Positions 50,151 through 62,100 of a stretch of DNA of 64,000 nt are shown piece after piece; position 1 is the first letter of the stretch; every line of letters starts with the position of its first letter. Both the position numbers and the translations under genes were made by a program. The DNA is taken from NCBI GenBank assembly GCA_903813345.2, contig CAIIXF020000007.1, positions 3,789,730 to 3,853,729 of the forward strand. The letters are read 5' to 3'. The notes under the pieces were generated by a model. It was not told where the DNA came from, made no database searches, and worked only from the letters and a program-made list of their open reading frames with translations. This DNA comes from Owenia fusiformis. Its lineage: Eukaryota; Annelida; Polychaeta; Sabellida; Oweniidae.

Positions 50151-53100
50151 GTAATAATTTCTTGTTAGATATTGTAAAACGCTTAGGATTATAGGCTTCG
50201 TTGGGTGATATTTTGTTTGTGCATGATAAACAATATCATTTATTTACCTTGATATTCATTTTTATTCATTTTCTATCACTACCATTTCAAGTCGCTAAAA
50301 TCAAACACCTTAATATAAGATCAAACACCTTAATATAACTTTGTCAATTAAATCAAACACCCTTTCACTTATCCCGTTCCCGGACTAATATGGTCCTGCA
50401 CTGAGCGCATTCCTTTGCCTGTACGATTACAACTTGGGAGAATTATCTACGCCCCTTACACTTAAGATACCTACCTCAATGCATTATAGAACTCAAGATG
50501 TAACTTCTAATATATTGGAACCGCCGATTGTCTGGGTATATCGGCAGAACGGGAACATTTCTCTTTTTCATCGAGAGAGATTCCATCACTTTTCAAAATG
50601 GCGGTTGGATTTAAAAGGGGAATCCCCCGTTTGGCTGTCCCTGATGTAGCCCGGAAGTACCAATATGGAGGAATTTGAGGGTTGAAATAAGTTAAATGTT
50701 ACACGCAAATATTGCGATCCAAAACGAAAATGTCTTCGTTCTGCCGATAAACCCAGACAATTGTGGATTCAACTACATGAAAAGAATGCTAAATTACCAA
50801 GGAATCTATTGAAGTAGGTATCAGAAGTGTAAGATGAGTAAAAAATTCTCCCATGTTGTAATCGCACAGGCAAAAGATTGAGATGTTCACAGGACCATAG
50901 TCTGGGAACGGGATTACCTTTCACCACTCGACTCTGCCTACCTTCGCACTGCACTCAATAATTCACTTCAACAGACCATATATGTCTGTACATGTAAATT
51001 AAGATTAATTCTACTTACTGTATTGTATCCTTTATTACCACATTATTACTATGTGAGTACATTACAATTTTCAATATTTTGTCCAAACATATTTACATCA
51101 ACATGTTGCGTTTTTTATACATAAAATAAATTGCCTTGGCCTTTAAAATCATATTAAAATCATCATCCTCTTTAAAAATCTGGAGTACATTATCTTCTCC
51201 CATTTTAAAAAGTGCTAGTAGAGCTACCCTTTCAGCATCTAAAGAGCTACAAAATATAGTAAAATGTTCTAATGTCTCAATCTCACCAGAATTACATATA
51301 AGGCATTTTTTATTGCCCCATTTATTGTTTCCATTCAGTGTTTGGTTAGTTAAGAGCTTAACCATTAGTTTAAAATACATGCATTTATCAGGATATCTGT
51401 TGCACAGTACCCACCAGATTAGTGGTTTAAATGAACATCTGGTCCATAGCATTTTGGGAGGATATAGATATCCTTTACATCTGCTGGGAAGAAAAATTGA
51501 TTAGTAAGTGGAGAAATAAGAAAAAATTCTGAATAAAAGGATAGATCTGTATATTTATCGGGAGAAAGGGGATCAATTATAATTAATTGTATTTAGGAAA
51601 AATGTTATACTGGTATTTAAATTTATATTTAACACATTCTCTGATTCTGATTGTTTGAATTGGTGTATTGATTTTAAAAACCAATTCAACACAAAGGGAA
51701 TTTACAATCTTTTCTTGCTTAGCTTGCATTATCTTTTCTGTTGATATGTTTCTAGATACCCAGTTGCTGGAGGGCCAAGACGGGAAGGGGGAGGCACCCA
51801 AGATCAGTGGAAAGGCTTGGGGTAGAGTGGCTGTAAGTAGCTCTTAATTAGTTCACACCTTTTGAAAATAGATACCGTTATACTTTCTAGATACCCATTG
51901 ATTCAATGTGTACTGAAGAAATGTAAATTCTTTCAAGTTCAGTATCAACTACATATTATTCAGTTTTACTCAGATTTTGATTGAATTTTTTTTCATTTTC
52001 CAGAAAATATTCCGCAACAGAAGTGACTATCCTACTTGTGTCTTCCTGATTTTGGGAAATGAGTTTTGTGAGAGATTTTCCTATTATGGAATAAGAAGTA
52101 AGGATTCCCTTGTTTTGTTCATTCCTTTGAAGTCATATAATGATCACCTTCTGTTGTTTCCTGAAGGGTATAAGTCTTTTTACAATAATTTTTATCCATA
52201 ATAGATAATTGAATTGATATCTGGATCTCCCTATATGGACCAACATAATTATGAGAAAAGTATTATGCCTAGAACCATTCCATATGTAGTGTATTACTCT
52301 CTAGTCTGGTGCCCCCCCACCTATAGATCAGGTAAGGAAGAGGGAATCGGGGAGGGAGGGGGGGTCTTGATGCCTTGATGCAAGACTTAACTATACACTG
52401 TATTGTCAAAGAATAATGCCTGAAGCATAACTGAGGAATAAAGCTGTGGAATGTGGAATTTTTTCTCAAAGTCTATATTTTGGGTTTCAGCGATTTTAGT
52501 GATCTATCTCTCACAATGGCTGAAGTTCTCAGAAGACACCTCTACTGCCATCTATCACATGTTCGTCATGCTCTGTTACTTCTCGCCTCTCTTTGGAGCA
52601 ATGTTGGCAGACGGCTTTATTGGAAAATACAAGTAAGTAGAGCCTCTCTTTGAAACAATGTTGTCAGATGGCTTTATTGGAAAATACAAGTAAGTAGAGC
52701 CTCTCTTTGGAGCAATGTTGGCAGACGACTTTATTGGAAAATACAAGTAAGCAGAGCCTCTCTTTGAAACAATGTTGGCAGATGGCTTTATTGGAAAATA
52801 CAAGTAAGTAGAGCCTCTCTGTGAAACAATGTTGGCAGACGGCTTTATTGGAAAATATAAGTAAGTAGAGCCTCTCTTTGGAGCAATGTTGGCAGACGAC
52901 TTTATTGGAAAATACAAGTAAGCAGAGCCTCTCTTTGAAACAATGTTGGCAGACGGCTTTATTGGAAAATACAAGTAAGTAGAGCCTCTCTTTGAAACAA
53001 TGTTGGCAGATGGCTTTATTGGAAAATACAAGTACTCTTTGGATTAGTGTTTGCAGACTCCCAACATCGAAACATCACAACATTGAACTTCTTCACTTTA

Positions 53101-56100
53101 AGTACATGTACTGTAGAATCAATAATTGACTTTATTCACAATTTTGATGTTTTTTGAAAACATAAAAGGTTTAATTACAGTAAAACCTGTATATATGAAC
53201 ACCTCTCTAATTTGAACACCTCACAATGTGAACACTTTTTCATTGTAACAATTTTATTTTCTCTGTAAGTCATCTGAGAATTCAGAATCATCAAAGAGTA
53301 TAATGTTGATTTAACTTGCTTGCTTGAATTGACTTTTTCTGTATATTTATCAAATGATGTAAAATGTCTCATGTATAAACTGAGTGTCTCTACATATTAT
53401 AACGACTCTTGTCATAATTATAGAGACTTTATAGACACCTGTACAGGGTGGGCCAAAAAAATGCCACTTTTTTTTCAAGACGCTACAACTTTTTTATTTT
53501 CCAACCTACATACCCCAAATTTTGCAGTTATATAGTGCCAGGGGTTCTTAGTAATAATATAATGTAACGAAGTCCTTCAATTTGGATTATATCTGATTTA
53601 AAAGACGAGTTCAATTGGTCCGCCACCCTATTTGATGATATATTTTAGTTTTAGTCGCCTCGCTGATATAGCAGTATCAATGAAATGTTAGCTAAGTTTT
53701 TTTCAACCTGTCTTAATTGCCAGCTTTAGTTGAGCAATTTTCTAGATTGGGTGCCTTCATACAATATCCTTGAGACCTTCCCATACCCTATACTCACTGG
53801 GGTTTGCATCAGGACTATTAGCTTGGCGATCATCAGGCCATATCAGTTCAGGAACATTTTGCAAATTATGCTTATTTCTCATGGCACACCACATGTTTAA
53901 GAGAGACGCTGGTGACATATTTTAGTCAAGTAAAAGTGTTCAATTCATGATACATGGCTAGATAACAACCTCAAGTTTCATTTGGTATGCAAATTATGAT
54001 TTTATATCAAACATTTAAAAAGTTATAGCATTTTGAAAAATAAAGTGGCGTTTTTTTGGCCCACCCTGTATATTTGAATTTTATGATTTTTGCAGGACTA
54101 TATTGTACCTCTCCATACTGTACGCTATTGGGAATGCCATAGTCTCCTTCACAGCTTTCCCTCCTCCTGAAAGGTATTGTATACACATCTATAGTATAGA
54201 CTGAAATAGTATAGTGTATGTTTATTATTTATATAAGATTTAGATGTGAACAAAAATTTCAGTTTGCTCATGTTTATTCCATGCTATTTTTTATCAATTT
54301 TCTATATGTAGACTTTTGTTAATGTACGATTTGCTTCAAAGACATCTCTCAGGCTTATATCACTCCATTCCTTGCCTCATGTACACCTTAGTGTCTGAAC
54401 TTCATGCCTACCTACACTTTTTCTTGCTAATTCCACTCTATTCCACACTCTATGATGTTTTTTTATGATCAAATATGACTCAATGGCAGCCTATCTTTCT
54501 CTGATGCATGAGGTCTCGGGTTCAATTCCAAGTTCAGATAAAAAGTTTTTTCATGCATTTATTATGGAAAGGACACCACTGAGTGTTTTTGATGATGACT
54601 GGTCAACATAAGATATTAATTTATGTTTCCTGGTTATCTTTATTCTACTTTATAATATAAACACAGTTTCTTTATTATTACGAGACTCAAAAGATACAGC
54701 TTCAAATCTGGAATATGGCGATCATGCTTCGCGGAAACATCCTGAACGAAAATACAATATGCATATACAGGTTTTGATTCCCGGGGTAAATCACACAACA
54801 TTCACACAATCTATAAACTGTGAATAAAGTCAGTATATTCCACCAAGTATTTATTCGTCAATACGATACCTGGTCTGCACTCAGTGTTTCGTTCAGTGCA
54901 CCAGAAGTAGGAAATGAAGTGATGATTTTGCTACATGTTGGTGTGTTTTCATTTTCGAATCATAATAAAGACCCTAGATCAGATATTATATCGTGTACAT
55001 GTAATAAATACCTTAGGGCTACCTTAGTATTGTCGATTCTTCAAATGATAGAAATCATGTTAACATGATTGTGGAGCACAAGGGGCAGCAGACAAGAATG
55101 AAAACATAACCCCAATAAACAATATCAAATGGTAAAATTGAAATAAAAATGGCTCATGAAAATATAACTCAAACATCCACCAAGATAGTTATAGTTGAAA
55201 CCCTCATGTTTTCAGTTATTACAGTGTTTCCTCAATGTTCATTTGATATTCCATCTTATGTGTATTACAATACAACCCCGCTTGAAATTTCGATATCTGA
55301 GTACTTATGTGTAGCACTTAATTTTTCTCAAAAATGTAAATAATGTACCCCGTTCCTGGTATTTTGTATGTAAGGAGTATCACCTACATGTCTGTTTGTT
55401 TTATTCCTTTCCTATTTCTCTCTTTTCATTTATATTTCTTATTCAAAAATATAATTTTATTCATAGGTGATTATGAGCCAGTTGGCAAGCTTGCTCCAGT
55501 ATTTGTGGGAAACAACTGTTATTGCCAAGTCAGGAATTACCCGCATAAAGTTTTGTTTCCTTTTCCTGCCTTTTCTACTCTATTTCCCCCTGTTTGATTG
55601 AATACAATAAAACCTGTATATTTGAACAGCTGTCTGATTTGAACACCTGAAATTGTGAATGCTTTTTGGTTCATTTTTTAAATCTGCAATCAGATTATGA
55701 TGTTTAGAAACCCTAGAATATAGACACGTACCAATCCTTACACTTTTTTGGTAAGTGGCATTCGGATAAGACTGGTTTTAGTGCAATTACTCAGACACAA
55801 GTAGGTAGTTACCAGATTCGCCACCAGGTGGCTGATTCGGGGGGAATAACATGGCAGGGTATTACAAAGTTCCCTTAAACTTGAATATTCATCAGTTTTA
55901 GTAGTTCTCCTTTCATATTACCCCTATGTATCTGATAGTTATACAAATTAAAATATGTCCAATAAAAGAAAATATTATCTGCCCAACACAAGAAAAGATA
56001 CTTAACTTTTTGTGGTTTTACAACATGGGGTCTATGGGGAATCTCCCCGACCTAGAAGTCACATTTTCAAAGAAAATTAAATTTTCAAAGTTGATAAACT

Positions 56101-59100
56101 CTTATAAAAACCACATTTCTAGGTGTGATTTTACATGTAGATTCCAAATATGACATCAGTATGAATTTAAAATTTTTAATGACGTAAATCAAGATTATTA
56201 GTACTCACACCTAGTCTATTGATTTTTGGGCATTTTAAGTAATAACAACAAAGCTGTACAGTTCTGTATATTCCCTGCTTATTCCACTCTTTTTTCATGA
56301 ATTTTGCATGACCATTATGACATTGTTTCAAACAGCATTCAATACATTTAATTCTGTTTTTACTTCACATGATGGGGTATTGCAATACCTGTGTTATATT
56401 AAGATACAATAGATACTATGAGGTTATATAATGGTTGATTCCGTATATCGTGTTTATACTCAAGTTAGTATATGATATATTCACGAGTGACTGAAGGGAA
56501 CGAGTGAATATATCATATACTCACGAGAGTATAACGATATACAGAATCAACCATTATATGATCTTATTATCCCACCCTAATATGTAATCAATAAAAGGTT
56601 AATCTAAATTCACCAGTTGTATATAAAGTCGAAGAGTTGTATACGCTATCCAGGAGTTGTATATCGTTCTCAAGAGTTGTATACGATGAGTGTTGGTTTT
56701 ATATTGCAGTTATACAATGCTATTATACAATCATATAAAGCACTTAGGGTGGGGTAAATTTTATATATAAGCCTTTAACTTTGCATCAAGCTGTTATACA
56801 ATATTGGAAATATTTTCTTAACAAGTAACAGGCATAAGTGAATGTAAAACATAACCAGCATTCTTTGTAGAAATGTATGCATTCATTTTAATGGACAGAA
56901 TTTATCATGTCATGATGAGAGGAAATTATTCACTGTTATTTAATGCACCTTTTCAAGCTAGATGCTATATGTTGCAGCTTTGCTATCTGAAATTTTAATT
57001 ATGTGCGTTATTTGAGATGTCTTTGACTTACCATTCCTGTCCATATCACAAAAAGAATTGACTTACCGGTAATTCCATTTCTGAATTAAAGTTATTGCAT
57101 GTGTAAATACAAGTGTAAAGGACATGTATTCATCATTGTTGCACATGTTTGTTCTTGCAGCGCTGGACCAATCATAGGCCTCATAGTTATAGGAATAGGG
57201 ACTGGCGGGATCAAGCCTTGTGTGTCAAGTCTTGGAGGAGATCAGTTTGCAGAAAACCAAGTGAAACAAAGGGCCACTTTCTTCTCAATATTTTACTTTG
57301 CTATTAATGCAGGAAGTGTCTTGTCAACTTTTATAACTCCAATATTAAGGGGTAGGTACATAAATCAAGGAACACTACAGTTGTACATTACTTCATTTAT
57401 TTCAAATTTAACAAAATAAAAAAACAAAATGGTGCTTTGATCATGGTCTCTCAAAAAGCCTAGCTTTGATTGACCTTTCAAATATTTTATAGTACTACTT
57501 GTAAGCTACAATTTAAGCATTTGCATGGGCTTCAGAAAGGGGGTTGCCATGCCACCTATATTTTCTGGAAAAACACACTTCCTTTGTCAAATATAATGTG
57601 ACGCTCCTGATTTGAAATGATTTTCAGTCCTTCCTTCACGATCACTTCACTTACATTGCATTCTATAGCTCTTTAATACTGAAATATTTAACAGTGAATT
57701 GACATGATGAAACTATTTTTAGCTGACGTTCAATGTTTTGGTGGCGACTGCTATCCATTGGCCTTTGGTGTTCCCACTCTGCTGATGATCGTTGCATTGC
57801 GTAAGTGTTTGATGGTGCCAATATTAATGTACATCTACTTCAATGGGATACTGTGGGCCTTCATAGACTCAACAATGCAGGACTTCAGCATAGGGTCTTG
57901 CTTTGTACATAAAGTACAACTGAAATAGTAATTTAAACCCAAAGGAATCAATTTTATTAATGGATGTATTTTGGACATGTCATCCAATCTGTAATGTGGC
58001 AACTGTTTTATTCTACTGAAAGTGGTAGCTGTTTAATGAGCAATATTAAAATGTTTTGTGACATATTTTAGCCACCACATGACTTCTTTGGTCCTCATGT
58101 GCCCTGTTTTGGTTCACCAAATCATGTGAAAACATGTCAACATATGAAACTCAGAAAAATTGAGTGCAGTGAGCATCTCAAGCATTTCCAGTGATAAATG
58201 TAATCGTCATTCTGACACTCATCACATCTGTTTCAATGATCTATTGGCTGAGAGGAATCATGATGTGTTATTGTACATTTTTATATAAGTTTCTGGTTTG
58301 TTTCAGTTTTATTTGTTGCTGGGACCAACCTATACAAAAGGAACCCACCCAGTGGCAATGTTATAGGCAATTTCTTCTGTTCTATCGGGGTAAGTAGCTT
58401 AGACCATTGTCAACTGGGACAGATGTTAAAATATTGACGGCCATTTTGTCACATTTTCTAGATTTAAAGAAAATCGCTCATCGGATTTTCTCCAAATTCA
58501 CACACATGATAGAGGATATCAAGTTCTATAGCTGATTAACCTTTGGGCGGCCATCTCGTTTTCTGGTGGCCATTTTGAAAGTTTTTCAATAAGTCTTGTC
58601 ATAGCCATTTCAGGAAAACCACTCATCAGATTTGGCATCAATGGTTTACCATCATTGTTGGAGTCTGTAACAAGCTGATATAGATGTCATGTAACTAATG
58701 TCATACACAAATTTGCTTATTTCCAGCGTGCAATCAAAAACAAATGTGGCATCCGAGGAAAGCTTCAAAAAGAGCACTGGCTGGATTACGCTGATGATAG
58801 ATATGATGTAAGTATCCTGAAATGGTTTATTTGTCATATAAGGAATTGTTATTAATTTGGTGAAAAACCTAACCTCAGGCAGTTTACTCAATTTCGAGAG
58901 AGAAAATAGTGGAATAGATATTACCTTGACCTTTATTCCTAGGCTCAGTTCCTTAGTGATGTGAAGGATGTCTTGAGAGTATTACTCTTGTTTATCCCCC
59001 TCCCTGTCTTCTGGGCTCTGTTTGACCAGATGGGATCTCGCTGGACCCTCCAAGCGCAAAAAATGAATGGAAAAGTTTGGGTAAGATTTTCAAAAAAAGA

Positions 59101-62100
59101 ATTTTCTTAGTTACTTCAAGAAAAACGATATAATGATCATGTTTATGAATACAGTGTAGCACAAAAATGCACCAATTGATTTCTGGCTGACTTGATATTG
59201 ATATTTAGACTTTTTTATGATGCTTTTGCACCAAGTCAGTCATACAAGCAAGATTTAAAAATTTGGTCTCTTTCCTAAAAATGCCTGATATGTAAATCTC
59301 TTACTGAATTTACTTTCATATAAATTATCTTAATTCTCAAAATCTTGCATTTTTGTCTCAGCCTGCAAAATGAGCATTCTTATTTTTGAGCAAAAAGATA
59401 TGCGGCTTATTTAAAGAAACAATATGCAGTTTTGATTACCTAGGAGCTAGTAGGTAGTTACCAGTTTCACATGCAGATGGGTAACTTGGGTCAGGTAACA
59501 TGACAGATATCCAAAAAGTTCCCCAAAACTTGAATAATTGATAGATTTAACAATTTTCAACTTGCCTGTTTTTGTTTGGTAATTTTACCATTTAAAATGT
59601 CTTCAGTAAAAGAAATTGGTTTAAATATAATATATTTTTATAACACAGGCTCTATGGGGAATCTGCTTGACCAAGAAACCATGTTTTAAATTATTGAAAA
59701 TATGATGAAAATCAAGATTATTTCTACTCATATCTATATCTATATAAAAAAATGCTTTAATAAACTGATTTTTTATTGTTTCTTTGTATAATACAGGGTG
59801 ACTGGCATTTCAAGCCAGATCAGGTCCATGTGAGTAATATTTTTGCATGTTTTCTATTTCTTTTTCCTTTCACAGGGTGATTGGCACGTAAAACCAGATC
59901 AAATCAGTGTAAGTTATTATTATCGGAGGCAAACCCTCCTTTATATAATTCATGCCATGGTCACATTTGCTCTGATTTTCAGATGAGCTTTTTGTAAAAA
60001 TTGCATTCAGTTTTGAACTCAATACTCATCGGCCGGCCTCCCATATTGAAGATAGAAGCAAATGTGACCACGGGATCAGTGGAAAATCATTTTTTAATTA
60101 TACTCCAGATTTTCTATCACTTCTGCCTGTATTCTGATCATTATTATTCTTTGCACTGTCACCACATTTACTGATCGGTGTCCAGAAAGTAGGTCAACAA
60201 AAAACTTTTGGTATTGAGAAAACAAGAGAAGACATTCTCTTAGGATTCTGAATCTACAGGGTGTCCCCAAAGTATGAGATACTCCATAGACAGACCTATA
60301 CCAATGTCTTCATAGTATCTGTCATATAAAGCTTATCCAAAGTTATATTGATTTGCCAAACCATGGTTCAACTCCCAAATGAGAAAAAAGTACAGGCATT
60401 TTAAAACTTAGTGTTTGGTCAAAATTGAAGTTCAGTTCAGTATCCTGGAAACAGCCCTGACCTGGATGTGGCCAAAAATATGGGTGCTATTGTCAAAGAT
60501 AGGATGGATATTGAGTTGGAAAAAGAGGAGTGTGCTGGCATGAACTCTTCTGAAATACTTTAGAAAGGTTTCTATTTGAGGGGTGTTTAAGGTCATTTCT
60601 AAAAAGAATTGCTGCTGTTAATATGGCCAAGGGAGACACACCAACTTTTTAATTTGGTGTAAAATTGAACTTTAATTATGGTCACTTGTGTGTATTAAAA
60701 ACATTTGGGAGCAATTCACCATGGTTATTGGCTTATTGCTGTTAATCCCCACTTAATCTCATTTCAATTGAACTCCTGTGGCACGCCAGTGACTAGCCAT
60801 CGCGGGTGTGTGGGACAAGATTGACACTGCGATGTAATTCTTGTCAGTTTATAGAGTGAACACATACTAGTTTTTAGAAACATTTTACTTCAATCTCCTG
60901 TTGTTATTATTGCCACTTAGGGGCTTTCCATCGCCCATTTTACAAATAGAATGTAGATTTCTTTTTTTTCTTACATAGAATGATTGTATATAGAATATAG
61001 ATTTCCACATGGAGTGTACATTTTTACATTGTTAAAGTTATATTTTATGCTAATATTCAATTTTAAATCAAGAGATAATCTATTATCGTATGATCTGTAA
61101 AATGAAGCCCTCTTATTGGTCAGTTCTTGTGCTGTATCAATCTGTATTGCTACTGAGATTGTCCCCGTTGATCATCTCCATCACAATACAGAAAATATTG
61201 GTACGGAGGGGACAATCTCAGTAGTAATACAGAGGAGCACACGATAAAAACATTTTTGAATGATTTGAAGTGCAATACAGGATATATTCTGTCTCGATAT
61301 TATGTATTGGCACTTGACTTCGTCTCGTTCCAATACAAAATTTCTCGAACAGAATATATCCTATATCGCACTTCAAATCATTCAATAACTTATATTATTA
61401 TATATTAGGTGTTGAATCCAGTGATGATCTTGCTGTTTATTCCACTCTTTGAAAGCGCCATCTATCCGCTACTTGACAAGTGCAAGATTCCTAACAGGTA
61501 AAACTTTGAAATAGGGCATGAGAAAAATCTGTTTGTCATGCTTTAATATTATGTTCATTAGGGCAGAAAGACATGGAATCAGCATGGAATAAAGTATCTA
61601 AACATGAAGTTAATAATCTAAATTGTAAAGAAGTTTTAAGGCATGGGATCTCAGGGGCGGATCTGGGAACCAACAAGGGGGGGGCCCAAATTTCAGTTCA
61701 GAGAAAAAAACGTCCATTACATGTCGATGCAAGCAGTTCAAGCCTAACTTCACTGTCTGATGCATTAAGAATTATGAGCAGTGTAGGAAGGAGTTTCATG
61801 AGGATTAGTGAAGACCTTCACATGGGAAAGAGGTTGCTTTCAAGATTTGTTTAAAATCATGCATTGCTCTTGTTCTAGGCCACTACAAAGAATGGTTGTA
61901 GGCATGCTGTTTGCATCTGCTAGTTTCTACTTAGCTGGGTTTTTACAAATAACTATTGATGTAAGTACTTTTCTAATCTCCAACTTTTTGTGGACGTTGT
62001 TTGGTGGTAGGCATCTGTAACAAATGGCAGGTGATGACATTTGGCATATTAATGCTTTGTTCTTATATGAAATGATCCCAAAGTGAGTTATGGCATCAAT

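Noticed and set aside
52576-53031. Minus-strand ORF of 151 codons with a 19-residue repeat
   Set aside because: Antisense shadow of the 57-bp array over the transporter exon 4 end.
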